Below are positions 30,946 through 37,927 of a stretch of DNA of 45,150 bases, one piece after another. Position 1 is the first letter of the stretch, and every line of letters starts with the position of its first letter. The position numbers and the translations under genes are program-made. The notes under the pieces are model-generated. The model did not search any database. It saw only the letters and a program-made list of their open reading frames with translations, and was not told the DNA's origin. This DNA comes from a virus, in the IMG/VR virus record IMGVR_UViG_3300039210_000142, positions 1 through 45,150 of that record; one strand, written 5' to 3'.

Positions 30946-31157
30946 ACGACATGGATCTCGACGAGCTCCGCTGCAGGCACGCGGAAACGCAGACCGCCGT
31001 GAACGACGTTGCGGCACGGTTGGCGGATCTGGTCAGCGGCGGCCCGTACGACACAGCCACGGTCGCGCTGTCCCACGGCCTCGCGGCGAGCCTCACGCTT
31101 CTCCTGAAGCGCGAGAGGCTGCTGCGGCAGGCCATCAAGGCCGAGGTCAGCGGATGA
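30942..31157 (+). CDS. Small helical protein, 71 aa
   Basis: GTGA start, ATGA end. A helical protein (LDELRCRHAETQTAVNDVAA, VALSHGLAASLTLLLKRERL) without membrane segments or Cys pairs. Likely an oligomerising helical hairpin. Function not recognisable from sequence. Confidence 0.62.
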   Translation: MNDMDLDELRCRHAETQTAVNDVAARLADLVSGGPYDTATVALSHGLAASLTLLLKRERLLRQAIKAEVSG

Positions 31158-31426
31158 GCGCGCAACAGGATTGGCACGGTCCCCCCGGAGATGGCCACCG
31201 GGACTCCGCGGCTGCGCAGTCGCGGACTAGAGCCGATACCACGGGCGGTAAATCAGGACGACCGGATGAGGGCCGCCCGACCTTTGAGCCTCGCTTCATG
31301 CAGGACGAGACCTGGGGGCGCGAGATGCGCGCGCTCGACCTCGAACGCGAACGCCAAGACCGCGAGGACGAGCAGCGCGACCCCACCTATGCCGTCCGAG
31401 ACACGAGCGGAGGGACAGACGCATGA
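31154..31426 (+). CDS. Hydrophilic disordered protein, 90 aa
   Basis: ATGA start and ATGA end. The N-terminal half is Gln/Gly/Arg/Thr-rich and probably disordered; the C-terminal half has EGRPTFEPRFMQDETWGREM and a charged helix (LDLERERQDREDEQRD). Its position in the early operon between two unknown genes offers no clear hint. Composition is consistent with a true, translated small protein. Confidence 0.55.
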   Translation: MSAQQDWHGPPGDGHRDSAAAQSRTRADTTGGKSGRPDEGRPTFEPRFMQDETWGREMRALDLERERQDREDEQRDPTYAVRDTSGGTDA

Positions 31427-31836
31427 GCGTGGAAAGCGCCGCGCGCACGTTCAGAGACGAGATGGAGAGGCTCAACCTCGGCGTGACCATCAGCGTGCCC
31501 GGTCGAGACCCCGTCGTAATCACCGAAGCGAAGGAGACCACCGTGAGCGCAGTCCCCGTCCAGATCCCGCAGCAGCTCACCTTCGACATCGGCGGCGACG
31601 TCGCACGCCCCACCGGGGCTAGCTTCAACATCAGCGGCAAAGGCGACATCCGCAACCAGATGTTCATGGGCGACGACGTCACCTTGCGCGTCATCGCAGC
31701 CGACGGCGAGATCATCGCCGAGTTCGAGGGCGCCGTCACGAATGTCGCGTTCAAGAAGCACGCACAGACCGAGACCGAGGCGGAATGGGTCGAGCGCGCG
31801 CACACGATCAAGCTCGGCGACCGGGTCGACGGCTGA
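31423..31836 (+). CDS. Hypothetical beta-rich protein, 137 aa
   Basis: ATGA start and TGATG end. Residues 40-137 have repeated strands (PVQIPQQLTFDIGGDVARPT, GASFNISGKGDIRNQMFMGD, DVTLRVIAADGEIIAEFEGA) and end THTIKLGDRVDG-like. The GKGDIRNQMFMGDDVTLRVI course is typical of phage proteins encoded next to recombination or ssDNA-handling genes, but I cannot name the family. Co-translated with the following zinc-ribbon protein. Confidence 0.65.
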   Translation: MSVESAARTFRDEMERLNLGVTISVPGRDPVVITEAKETTVSAVPVQIPQQLTFDIGGDVARPTGASFNISGKGDIRNQMFMGDDVTLRVIAADGEIIAEFEGAVTNVAFKKHAQTETEAEWVERAHTIKLGDRVDG

Positions 31837-32816
31837 TGAGCGCAACCGAGATCGAGGGCGAGATCGTGAACGAGGAAACGCGCCACCTCCCGGCTGTCAT
31901 CGAGGGAGCGTCCCTGACGGTGACCCCGCAGGTGCAGGCCGGGGAGCTTGTCGCTCGGCTCGCGGTGATCGAGGAAGCGATGCGCACTGCGATGGTGCCT
32001 GGCGTCGACTACGGCGTTATCCCCGGCACAGACAAGCCCGCACTCTTGAAGCCAGGGTCGGAGAAGCTGGGCGCGCTCTTCCAGTTGGACGTGCAACTGG
32101 AGAACGAGAAGATCTGGCACGACGACGGCCACCTGACGGTGATCTCGAAGGCGATTGTCTGGCATCAGCCGACCGGGACACGGCTCGGCGCGGGCGAGGG
32201 CCTCTGCACGACGCGGGAGAGCCGCTACGCGTCCCGGAACGCCTCCCGGCGCTGCCCCGCCTGTGGCGTCGAGGCGATCATCAAAGGCAAGCAGGAGTAC
32301 GGCGGCGGCTGGGTCTGCTTCAAGAAGAAGAACGGCTGCGGCGCCAAGTACGCCGACGACGACCAGGCGATCACGTCCCAGGCGGTCGGGAAGATCCCGA
32401 ACCCGGATCTCGCGGACACCTACAACACGGTCGACAAGATGGCGTCCAAGCGTGCGCGCGTCGATGCGGTGCTGTCCGTCACCGGGGCGTCGGCACTCTT
32501 TACCCAGGACGTCGAGGACGCGGCAGCGCCCGAGCCTGTCTCGTCGTCCGGCGGAGACGTTCACGGCCTCCAGACTGCGCGCGCCGACTCGCTCTCCCGA
32601 GCCGACCGGATGCGCGAACGGATCTACGTCCTCGCCTCCGAAGCCGACGCAAAGCGTGACGTAGCCGCCGGCACCTCCCGCGCGGAGATTCTGGCGAAGC
32701 TCGGTGACGGTGCGAACGATGAGGAGCAGCTCGGGTTCATCGGCTCGGACGTGGCCGAGTGGATCGCTGAGGGCTGCAAGCAGCCGTTCCCCGACTTCGA
32801 GCCGACACCCTTCTGA
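31836..32816 (+). CDS. Zinc-ribbon recombination/ssDNA-associated protein, 326 aa
   Basis: The segment DYGVIPGTDKPALLKPGSEK near residue 57 is a conserved signature of a phage family often found beside recombinases and single-strand-binding genes. A zinc ribbon follows (C140, C143, then a CFKKKNGC pair near residue 165), then AVGKIPNPDLADTYNTVDKM and ARVDAVLSVTGASALFTQD, the C-terminal part of the same conserved core. The last 90 residues are less conserved. Role in DNA recombination or repair is inferred from the family context; no activity is shown. Confidence 0.65.
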   Translation: MSATEIEGEIVNEETRHLPAVIEGASLTVTPQVQAGELVARLAVIEEAMRTAMVPGVDYGVIPGTDKPALLKPGSEKLGALFQLDVQLENEKIWHDDGHLTVISKAIVWHQPTGTRLGAGEGLCTTRESRYASRNASRRCPACGVEAIIKGKQEYGGGWVCFKKKNGCGAKYADDDQAITSQAVGKIPNPDLADTYNTVDKMASKRARVDAVLSVTGASALFTQDVEDAAAPEPVSSSGGDVHGLQTARADSLSRADRMRERIYVLASEADAKRDVAAGTSRAEILAKLGDGANDEEQLGFIGSDVAEWIAEGCKQPFPDFEPTPF

Positions 32817-33181
32817 TGGCGGGCCAGCCGTACAGCAAGGAACAGCAACTCGCGCGCCAGGAGCGCACCTATCATCGCAAGGTCGCCTCGCCGAAGAAAT
32901 GGCAGGCGATCGCGGACGCGAAACAGGGGCCGTGCCGTTGCTGCCTCCTGCCGCCGCCGAACGAACTCCACCACATCATCACCCGCGCCCAGGGCGGCTC
33001 CGATGTCGCGGAGAACATCGCGCCGCTCTGCCACGGCTGCCACGGCTTCATCACGCGCCGCAACCAGCCGACCATCAAGGCGTTCCTCGCAAGCCTCACT
33101 GATGACGAGTACGCGTTCGCGGTGGAGAACGGCGGCGAGGACTTCTTCGAGCGGGCGTATGGGCTGAGGTACGACCGATGA
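32816..33181 (+). CDS. HNH endonuclease, 121 aa
   Basis: A basic N-terminus (ERTYHRKVASPKKWQAIADA) leads to an HNH fold with CRCC (residues 40-43), NELHHIITRAQGGSDVAENI containing the HH and the Asn, and APLCHGCHGFITRR with the last Cys pair and His. This is a complete set of metal-binding and catalytic residues. The C-terminal helix carries DDEYAFAVENGGEDFFERAY. Start in the upstream stop. May serve recombination or DNA degradation. Confidence 0.85.
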   Translation: MAGQPYSKEQQLARQERTYHRKVASPKKWQAIADAKQGPCRCCLLPPPNELHHIITRAQGGSDVAENIAPLCHGCHGFITRRNQPTIKAFLASLTDDEYAFAVENGGEDFFERAYGLRYDR

Positions 33182-33417
33182 GCGTCGCTGCGAAATGCGC
33201 GCGCTGCGATGACTACGAGCTCGTCGACGGTCCCGCCGGGATGCTCGAACCCTGTCCCGACTGCGGCCCCGAGATCGTCGTCTGCCCCGTTCACAAGCAG
33301 CGCGTGATGACGCGGGGTGGCGTGGTGGCGGGACGTTGCTGGGGCTGCTCGAACGAGGCCGCTGACGGGCTGCGCTGGTTGCGCGAGCATCCGATCCGGA
33401 AGCCGGTGCTCGCGTGA
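33178..33417 (+). CDS. Zinc-ribbon protein, 79 aa
   Basis: Three Cys pairs are seen: CARCDDYELVDG, CPDCGPEIVVC with PVHK, and RCWGCSNEAADG. This is the layout of a double zinc ribbon, perhaps a DNA- or RNA-binding adaptor. ATGA start and GTGA end. One of many Cys-pair proteins in this operon. Confidence 0.7.
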   Translation: MSVAAKCARCDDYELVDGPAGMLEPCPDCGPEIVVCPVHKQRVMTRGGVVAGRCWGCSNEAADGLRWLREHPIRKPVLA

Positions 33418-33692
33418 GCCTCCCCAATCTCACCGACGAGCAGGCCTGGACGCTGCTCTCCACGGATCCGCTCGCCTACATCCGGGAGCTCGCCTACGCG
33501 CACGCCGAGAAGTTCGGCGGGACGATGAGCGAGCCGGAACAGGAAGTCTCCCCCGTAGACCTGCCATGGCCGTCTAACGGGGTTCGCGATGACCGTGCTG
33601 CTGAGATGAGGCACGGCCCTGCTTCCGGCTCGCTCATCGTCCTTGACGACTACCGCTCCACGAAGGAGGCGCGATGCCCGAGGTCATTCTGA
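33414..33692 (+). CDS. Hypothetical protein, 92 aa
   Basis: GTGA start. The first 40 residues are helical (LTDEQAWTLLSTDPLAYIRE, LAYAHAEKFGG); the rest is Pro/Asp-rich, with SGSLIVLDDYRSTKEAR near the end. A similar SVTVLADYRARRES ending occurs in the protein at 33775, so the two probably share a C-terminal motif and are partial paralogues. It overlaps the next small gene by 19 bases. Confidence 0.6.
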   Translation: MSLPNLTDEQAWTLLSTDPLAYIRELAYAHAEKFGGTMSEPEQEVSPVDLPWPSNGVRDDRAAEMRHGPASGSLIVLDDYRSTKEARCPRSF

Positions 33693-33778
33693 TTGGAACG
33701 CCGCGCACCGAAACGAGTGATGCGGCCGATCGCCTGCTCGACGGGATCACCGTTGCGTTGCAGGATTTCGACTCGTGA
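33674..33778 (+). CDS. Very small protein, 34 aa
   Basis: Preceded by GAAGGAGGCGCG, one of the better ribosome sites of the early operon, and ended by GTGA overlap. The product (VILIGTPRTETSDAADRLLD, then ALQDF) looks like a short strand-loop-helix. The strong ribosome site is the main support. Function unknown. Confidence 0.6.
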   Translation: MPEVILIGTPRTETSDAADRLLDGITVALQDFDS

Positions 33779-33978
33779 CGGCCCGCACGGATTGGAGCGT
33801 CATCGAGCCTGACTCCGGCTTCCGGTTCCTCCATCGGTTCTTGGGGGAGCAGATAGCGCGGCTCGGCGGGACTGTCACGGAGGGGGAAAGACGCGCGGGT
33901 GAGTCCTCGAGGGTCTCCGCAACCTCTTCCCCCTCCGTGACTGTGCTCGCTGACTACCGCGCAAGGAGGGAATCGTGA
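33775..33978 (+). CDS. Hypothetical protein, 67 aa
   Basis: GTGA start and GTGA end. FRFLHRFLGEQIARLGGTVT resembles the helix of the protein at 33414, and both end in a LxDYRxxxEx motif (VLADYRARRES here). That suggests an old duplication with the 34-residue gene placed between the copies. Function unknown. Confidence 0.6.
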   Translation: MTARTDWSVIEPDSGFRFLHRFLGEQIARLGGTVTEGERRAGESSRVSATSSPSVTVLADYRARRES

Positions 33979-34106
33979 AGGGTCCGAAATCCGCTGCCCG
34001 GCTCGCTCGTCGCCGCAAGGCATTCGACGACAACGGTCTCGCGTCCAACGGTGCGTACAAGCGGCCCGGTTCGCTGAAGAAGCCTGCCGCGAAGGGGAAG
34101 CGATGA
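33975..34106 (+). CDS. Very basic small protein, 43 aa
   Basis: GTG start with AAGGAGGGAATC ahead of it. The product is Lys/Arg-rich (KGPKSAARLARRRKAFDD, then KRPGSLKKPAAKGKR), so nucleic acid binding is probable. It ends by ATGA overlap. Small basic peptides of this kind might compact DNA or alter host nucleoid proteins; no evidence beyond composition. Confidence 0.6.
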   Translation: MKGPKSAARLARRRKAFDDNGLASNGAYKRPGSLKKPAAKGKR

Positions 34107-34312
34107 CCCCCGGCATTTCATGGATCGCGATCGGCCTCGGCCTCCTTGTGCTGTATCTGCTCGTGTTTCGTCCCTGGCCGCACGAGGTGAGGGACAACGA
34201 GGTTGGCGCGACCGTCGCATGGCCCACTCCTTCCCCTGGGCTTGCGGATGCGACGGTCCGCGCCGGCATCTACGACTGGCAGGCCGATGGTTCGTTCGGG
34301 GATGCGGCGTGA
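34103..34312 (+). CDS. Single-pass membrane protein, 69 aa
   Basis: A hydrophobic helix (ISWIAIGLGLLVLYLLVF) is followed by RPWPHEVRDNE and a short soluble tail with GIYDWQADGSFGD. Type III-like topology (outside N-terminus, tail inside) is likely from the basic residues after the helix. ATGA start and GTGA end. Function unknown; one of a group of early membrane proteins. Confidence 0.65.
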   Translation: MTPGISWIAIGLGLLVLYLLVFRPWPHEVRDNEVGATVAWPTPSPGLADATVRAGIYDWQADGSFGDAA

Positions 34313-34584
34313 GCGACGTAGACACCATCCGGGAGTACATTTCCACAGGCGGCGGTTTCTCACGCAATCCGAGCCAGTCTGCCGCGCTTGCCGCTCTCGC
34401 CTCGCTCGAAGCCGACCTGGATGCGGTGTCGCATCTCTGTGACGCCCTCCGCGATGAACGCGACAGGGCTGAGGCTCGTGTCCGTCAGCTCGAAGCCGAG
34501 AATGACACGTTGCGCGAGATCAATACGGGGCTATATCGAGAGGTCAATCGGCTGGCCTCCGGAGACGCTGAGGCGACGACGTGA
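34309..34584 (+). CDS. Coiled-coil protein, 91 aa (paralogue of 39299-39955)
   Basis: A helical start (TIREYISTGGGFSRNPSQSA, ALAALASLEADLDAVSHLC) leads to a coiled coil with RDRAEARVRQLEAENDTLRE. The N-terminal residues and the EARVRQLE segment match those of the protein from 39512, with 22 identical bases at 34467-34488 and 39787-39808. So the two genes are paralogues 5 kb apart. Function unknown. GTGA start and end. Confidence 0.68.
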   Translation: MSDVDTIREYISTGGGFSRNPSQSAALAALASLEADLDAVSHLCDALRDERDRAEARVRQLEAENDTLREINTGLYREVNRLASGDAEATT

Positions 34585-34970
34585 GCGGTATCGACCTCAT
34601 CGCGGCCGAACGCCACCGGCAGATCGACAAGGAAGGTTGGACGCCAGAGCACGACGACGAGCACGAAGGCGAGGAGCTTGCGCTCGCCGCAGCCTGCTAC
34701 GCGATGCCCGACACGGCCTATCACGGCACGATGAACAACCGCCGCGTGGAGATCGAGGACGCCTGGCCGTGGAACGCCGAGGAGTTCAAAGGTGACCGCG
34801 ATGTGCGGGCGTGGGGCGGCACCGTTACCCGTCAGCGCGTTTTTTCTAGCGGGCGAACGCCCGAACACCGTCCTGGCGCACCGACCCTGTGCGATCTACG
34901 GATTCGGGAACTCGTCAAGGCGGGCGCGCTCATCGCGGCAGAGATCGACAGGCTCCAGAGGTTCTCGTGA
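34581..34970 (+). CDS. MazG-like/NTP-handling phage protein with internal insert, 129 aa
   Basis: The N-terminus, IAAERHRQIDKEGWTPEHDD, then EELALAAACYAM, and the C-terminus, RELVKAGALIAAEIDRLQRF, are those of a common phage family with a MazG-like helical core, thought to hydrolyse or bind nucleotides. Usually WPW...FK is followed almost directly by RELVKAG. Here about 36 Arg/Thr/Pro-rich residues (RAWGGTVTRQRVFSSG and on) lie between. That insert (about 34797-34905) looks unlike the rest and may be a late addition. Confidence 0.7.
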   Translation: MSGIDLIAAERHRQIDKEGWTPEHDDEHEGEELALAAACYAMPDTAYHGTMNNRRVEIEDAWPWNAEEFKGDRDVRAWGGTVTRQRVFSSGRTPEHRPGAPTLCDLRIRELVKAGALIAAEIDRLQRFS

Positions 34971-35039
34971 GGTTGCGCGCTACCCCATCGAGCAGCCAGG
35001 CGCAAGCCGCCACCGGTCTCGTCACCGATAATGGAGGAC

Positions 35040-35201
35040 ATGATGACCAAACAGCTGCAGGACGCGCTCCAAGCACTCAACAAGGCGGTCACGGACGAGG
35101 GGACGCACCCGGAGCACCACAAGCGGGTGCTGTGGGAGACCGAGCAGCGGTGGCCGTCCCTGATGGCCGCAGTACGCGCCGTGCTGGCCGCACAAACCTA
35201 G
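35040..35201 (+). CDS. Hypothetical helical protein, 53 aa
   Basis: The start is decided by TGGAGGAC just before ATGATG at 35040. The product (KQLQDALQALNKAVTDEGTH, VLWETEQRWPSLMAAVRAVL) is a natural-looking amphipathic helical protein. A longer frame from 34967 overlaps it wholly, but that frame is low-complexity over this interval. Ends inside the next gene. Function unknown. Confidence 0.6.
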   Translation: MMTKQLQDALQALNKAVTDEGTHPEHHKRVLWETEQRWPSLMAAVRAVLAAQT

Positions 35202-35413
35202 ACGCACCGCCCCTCACCGGTCTCCCCGAGACGCCCGATGTCCCTGCCGCCGTCCGGGAGGCTCTCGCCGTGCTCGCCTGGTACGCCGACGAGAAGAACT
35301 GGGAACGTCCCAGTGTCCGCGTCTCCTCGCTCTCAAAGGCGGCCTTCGAGGAAGGCGCCCGTGCTCGTGCTGCTCTGGCTCGTCTCGACGAGACACGAAA
35401 AGGAGTCGCATGA
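35150..35413 (+). CDS. Hypothetical protein, 87 aa, start uncertain
   Basis: The clear part is the C-terminal half: PDVPAAVREALAVLAWYADE, then FEEGARARAALARLDETRKG, a pattern seen in small phage proteins with a WYAD motif. The frame is open back to a GTG at 34967 overlapping the upstream stop; the GTG at 35150 is a compromise. The sequence between 34967 and 35200 in this frame looks like a shadow of the 53-residue gene. Function unknown. ATGA end. Confidence 0.5.
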   Translation: MAVPDGRSTRRAGRTNLDAPPLTGLPETPDVPAAVREALAVLAWYADEKNWERPSVRVSSLSKAAFEEGARARAALARLDETRKGVA

Positions 35414-35493
35414 ACGACATCATCATCGTGGCGGTCTTCTGCACCGCAATCGGGCTAGCGATCTACGCGATCGTCGGGATACTCGCCGGATGA
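35410..35493 (+). CDS. Single-helix membrane peptide, 27 aa
   Basis: ATGA start and ATGA end. The product reads IIIVAVFCTAIGLAIYAIVG, a single transmembrane helix with an N-terminal MND. Fourth membrane peptide of under 40 residues in this operon. AAAAGGAGTCGC before the ATG is a strong ribosome site and supports expression. Confidence 0.65.
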   Translation: MNDIIIVAVFCTAIGLAIYAIVGILAG

Positions 35494-35669
35494 CCGCCGA
35501 AGTTCTCTCCCGGTTGCTCAGCGGCAAAAAGGGCACGCGCCTCGTGCTCGCACGGGACGCCGCGGGTCTGCGGCTCGGCCAGCGCGTCAAGGCGGCCGGT
35601 GACTTCTACGAAGTGCAGGGACGCATCCTCCGAACCGGCGACGTCGTGCTCGCACCGTGGAAGACCTAG
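35490..35669 (+). CDS. Hypothetical protein, 59 aa, before integrase
   Basis: ATGA start. The product has LSRLLSGKKGTRLVLARDAA, GLRLGQRVKAAGDFYEVQGR and ILRTGDVVLAPW, a small beta-barrel-like course with basic residues, perhaps nucleic acid binding. It stands directly before the integrase, where excisionase genes often are, but I see no HTH or winged-helix pattern, so an excisionase role is speculation. Confidence 0.6.
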   Translation: MTAEVLSRLLSGKKGTRLVLARDAAGLRLGQRVKAAGDFYEVQGRILRTGDVVLAPWKT

Positions 35670-35670
35670 C

Positions 35671-36615
35671 GTGAGCGCGCTCGCGACACTTGGCGGCTAC
35701 CGGCCCCGCAGCGTAGAGTCCGACCCTCTGCGCGACTCCCGGCATCCCCATGCCAAGGCAGCGCGGGAACAGGCGGCCTGGCTGTCTTGGCTAGAGCTCG
35801 GAGGAACCGCCCCCGCCACCCTTTACAGGTACCAGTTGGCGACCGAGCGTCTCCTCGAAGCGTACCCCGACATGGACTTCGCGGAGTTCACGGACGCCGA
35901 GCTGCTGCACATCCTCAAAGGCTTCCCTCAGAAGAGTCGGGCTGTGCGGATGGCCGCCTACTCGTCCTGGTTCAAGTGGGCGTTGAAGACGCGGCGGATC
36001 CCGGTGAACCCGATGGACTACCTCCCCGACATCCGCCGTGCACCACAGCCGGTCATCGACATCTTCACCGTCGCGGAAGAGAACGCCCTCTGCTCGCTCC
36101 CCTCGCCTGACGGGCACCTGCTGACGGTCCTCTTCGAGGCGGGGTTGCGGAAGGCTGAGGCGATGAGCATCCGGCGCAAGCGGTTCAACTTCGACGCCGA
36201 AGAAGTCAACATCATCGAAGGGGCCAAGGGCGGCAGGCAGCGCGTCGTACCGATGAGCGCATCCCTCGCAAAGGCGATCACCGACCTGACCTGGCTTGAG
36301 GGGCTCGACCCGGACGACCACCTGTGGGCCACGCGACCGGGAGGCGGCCAGGCCAGGCGTGACCTGCCGATCGGTGAGACGTCGTTCGTGCGCTGGTGGG
36401 GACGCTGCATCCAGACGGCCGGCGTGCGCTACCGCAAGCCGCACACGACACGGCACACGTTCGCGACCCGATGGCGCCAACAGGGCCTCGCGCTCGACGA
36501 CCTCCAGTTGCTGATGGGCCACGCGTCGATCCAGACGACCTCGGACATGTACGTGCATACGAAGGTTGCCGATGTCGCGAAGCGGATGAAGGCGCTCGGA
36601 GGGAAAGGGTCCTGA
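35671..36615 (+). CDS. int: Tyrosine integrase/recombinase
   Basis: A 314-residue site-specific recombinase. The N-terminal arm- and core-binding region has GTAPATLYRYQLATERLLEA and SRAVRMAAYSSWFKWALKTR. The catalytic domain shows LFEAGLRKAEAMSIRRKRF (Arg I), GAKGGRQRVVPMS (Lys), HTTRHTFATRWRQQG (His-x-x-Arg), LLMGHASIQTTSDMYVH with the third His and the Tyr nucleophile. All catalytic residues are present. Indicates a temperate phage. GTG start 1 base after the upstream stop. It lies 7.3 kb from the repressor. Confidence 0.93.
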   Translation: MSALATLGGYRPRSVESDPLRDSRHPHAKAAREQAAWLSWLELGGTAPATLYRYQLATERLLEAYPDMDFAEFTDAELLHILKGFPQKSRAVRMAAYSSWFKWALKTRRIPVNPMDYLPDIRRAPQPVIDIFTVAEENALCSLPSPDGHLLTVLFEAGLRKAEAMSIRRKRFNFDAEEVNIIEGAKGGRQRVVPMSASLAKAITDLTWLEGLDPDDHLWATRPGGGQARRDLPIGETSFVRWWGRCIQTAGVRYRKPHTTRHTFATRWRQQGLALDDLQLLMGHASIQTTSDMYVHTKVADVAKRMKALGGKGS

Positions 36616-36724
36616 CTTCCTTGGCTCCCCATATGGGTTTGCGGGCGTTGTGGCGGGTTTCAGGGTCAACAGACCTGAGCACGGTAAAAAACGTTTCCGG
36701 CCGGGCGGCACCGAGGACGGCCGC

Positions 36725-37276
36725 GTGAGCCTCGTTGGTTTCAAGGCGCGGAACCATCCGCAGCAGCCGCGCAAGGACTCGGTCGATGACCGCTGGACGC
36801 CGCTCAATCTCTGGATTCCCTGGAACGACCGCTTCGGCTTCACACTCGATGTCGCCGCCTCCGACGAGAACTACCTCTGCCCGCGCTACTTCACGCTCGA
36901 GCACGACGGACTAGCGCAGTCCTGGAAGGGAGAGCGGGTCTGGTGCAATCCCCCCTTCTCCGACATGACTTCATGGGTACGGAAGGCGTGGGACGAGACT
37001 AGAACCGGACGCTGCGATCTCGTGGTGATGCTTGCACCTGCGAACCGTACCGAGCAGCCGTGGTGGCAGGTCTCGATCGAGCCATACCGCGACAAAGGCG
37101 GCGCACTCACGACCGAGTTTCTGCCGCGCCGGATCAACTTCGGTTCGCGCGACAACCTCGGCGCCTGGTCGGCGTCATCTGCGCCGTTCGGCTGCTGTCT
37201 CTTGATCTTCGATCGCCGCCCCCGTGAGGGCGAGGCCGTGTCCCCTTCAAGGAGAGCCGAGAAATCAGATGCCTAA
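36725..37276 (+). CDS. Dam-type DNA N6-adenine methyltransferase (phage family)
   Basis: From GTG 36725 a 183-residue protein (an upstream GTG at 36650 would add 25). It has DRWTPLNLWIPWNDRFGFTL, DVAASDENYLCPRYFT, EHDGLAQSWKGERVWCNPPF with the catalytic N75-P-P-F78, then WVRKAWDETRTGRCDLVVML and FLPRRINFG. This is the phage Dam family that methylates adenine. GAGG before the GTG and the fold boundary favour 36725. The 109 bases before it (36616-36724) contain a CCCATATGGG palindrome but no gene. Second of three methyltransferases. Confidence 0.88.
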   Translation: MSLVGFKARNHPQQPRKDSVDDRWTPLNLWIPWNDRFGFTLDVAASDENYLCPRYFTLEHDGLAQSWKGERVWCNPPFSDMTSWVRKAWDETRTGRCDLVVMLAPANRTEQPWWQVSIEPYRDKGGALTTEFLPRRINFGSRDNLGAWSASSAPFGCCLLIFDRRPREGEAVSPSRRAEKSDA

Positions 37277-37335
37277 GCGCCTGCTTCGTCATAACGCTCG
37301 CAATCGTTCTCGCCCCGGTAGCCCGGTCGGCACCC

Positions 37336-37689
37336 ATGCCGCCGGTCTCGTTCGTCGAGGCGATGCTCTGCGTCCACTCGGGCTGGCACTACACGGCGCA
37401 TCGACAGGGTGGCCCGCCGGGCTACGTGCTCTGGGGGCACGGCTACTGGCGCACCTGGAAGACGTACGGGAACGGCGAAGCAGGCTGGGACGCCTCGAAC
37501 TACGGCTACGGCGGTGGGCTCCAGATGGACTCCACCTTCCAGCGCACGTATGGGCCGGAGTTTCTGGCGCGGTACGGGCCTGCCGGTCGTTGGCCCGTCG
37601 CGGTGCAGATGCTTGTCGGGTGGCGCGGCTGGCTCCGGCAGGGGTGGGGCGCCTGGCCGACGACTTCGCGGGCGTGCGGGCTGCGGTGA
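37336..37689 (+). CDS. Transglycosylase/Rpf-like muralytic enzyme, start and signal peptide uncertain
   Basis: The core has GEAGWDASNYGYGGGLQMDS with a likely catalytic Glu, then FQRTYGPEFLARYGPAGRWP, VAVQMLVGWRGWL and a closing WPTTSRACGL, as in actinobacterial secreted transglycosylase-like proteins. ATG 37336 gives 117 residues. In the same frame upstream, CLSACFVITLAIVLAPVARS looks just like a signal peptide, but it has no usual start codon: an ATC at 37264 lies 9 bases after AGGAG, and the nearby ATG 37269 is in another frame. So a 1-base error, a natural frameshift or a rare start is implied. Confidence 0.72.
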   Translation: MPPVSFVEAMLCVHSGWHYTAHRQGGPPGYVLWGHGYWRTWKTYGNGEAGWDASNYGYGGGLQMDSTFQRTYGPEFLARYGPAGRWPVAVQMLVGWRGWLRQGWGAWPTTSRACGLR

Positions 37690-37693
37690 CGGC

Positions 37694-37927
37694 GTGACAC
37701 CGCGCAGCACTCGACTCGCCGCTCGCCTGTGGTGGGCGCTCCTGCCGTTCGCGGGATGGACGGCCTACCCGGATGAGCCGAACCCACCGCCGTGGTACGC
37801 GTACCCGCTGACGTGGCTGTGGAAGCTCGTGGGCAGGCTGCCCGGCTCCGCCCCGTTCGAGCCGATGCCGCCGATCGTGTGCGACTGCGACTACTGCCGG
37901 GGCCTGTCATCTCAGGTGAGCGCGTGA
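37694..37927 (+). CDS. Small membrane-associated Cys protein, 77 aa
   Basis: GTG start. A basic N-terminus (PRSTRLAARLWWALLPFAGW) gives a short hydrophobic segment; then a Pro/Trp-rich stretch (NPPPWYAYPLTWLWKLVG); then IVCDCDYCRGLSSQ, a three-Cys cluster. It could be a membrane-anchored metal-binding protein. GTGA end. No family recognised. Confidence 0.62.
   Translation: MTPRSTRLAARLWWALLPFAGWTAYPDEPNPPPWYAYPLTWLWKLVGRLPGSAPFEPMPPIVCDCDYCRGLSSQVSA

Noticed and set aside
34967-35149. Longer start for the protein ending at 35413
   Set aside because: The GTG at 34967 overlaps the upstream stop as is common here, but the added residues are low-complexity and look like an out-of-frame reading of the 53-residue gene at 35040. 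Kept only as a note.
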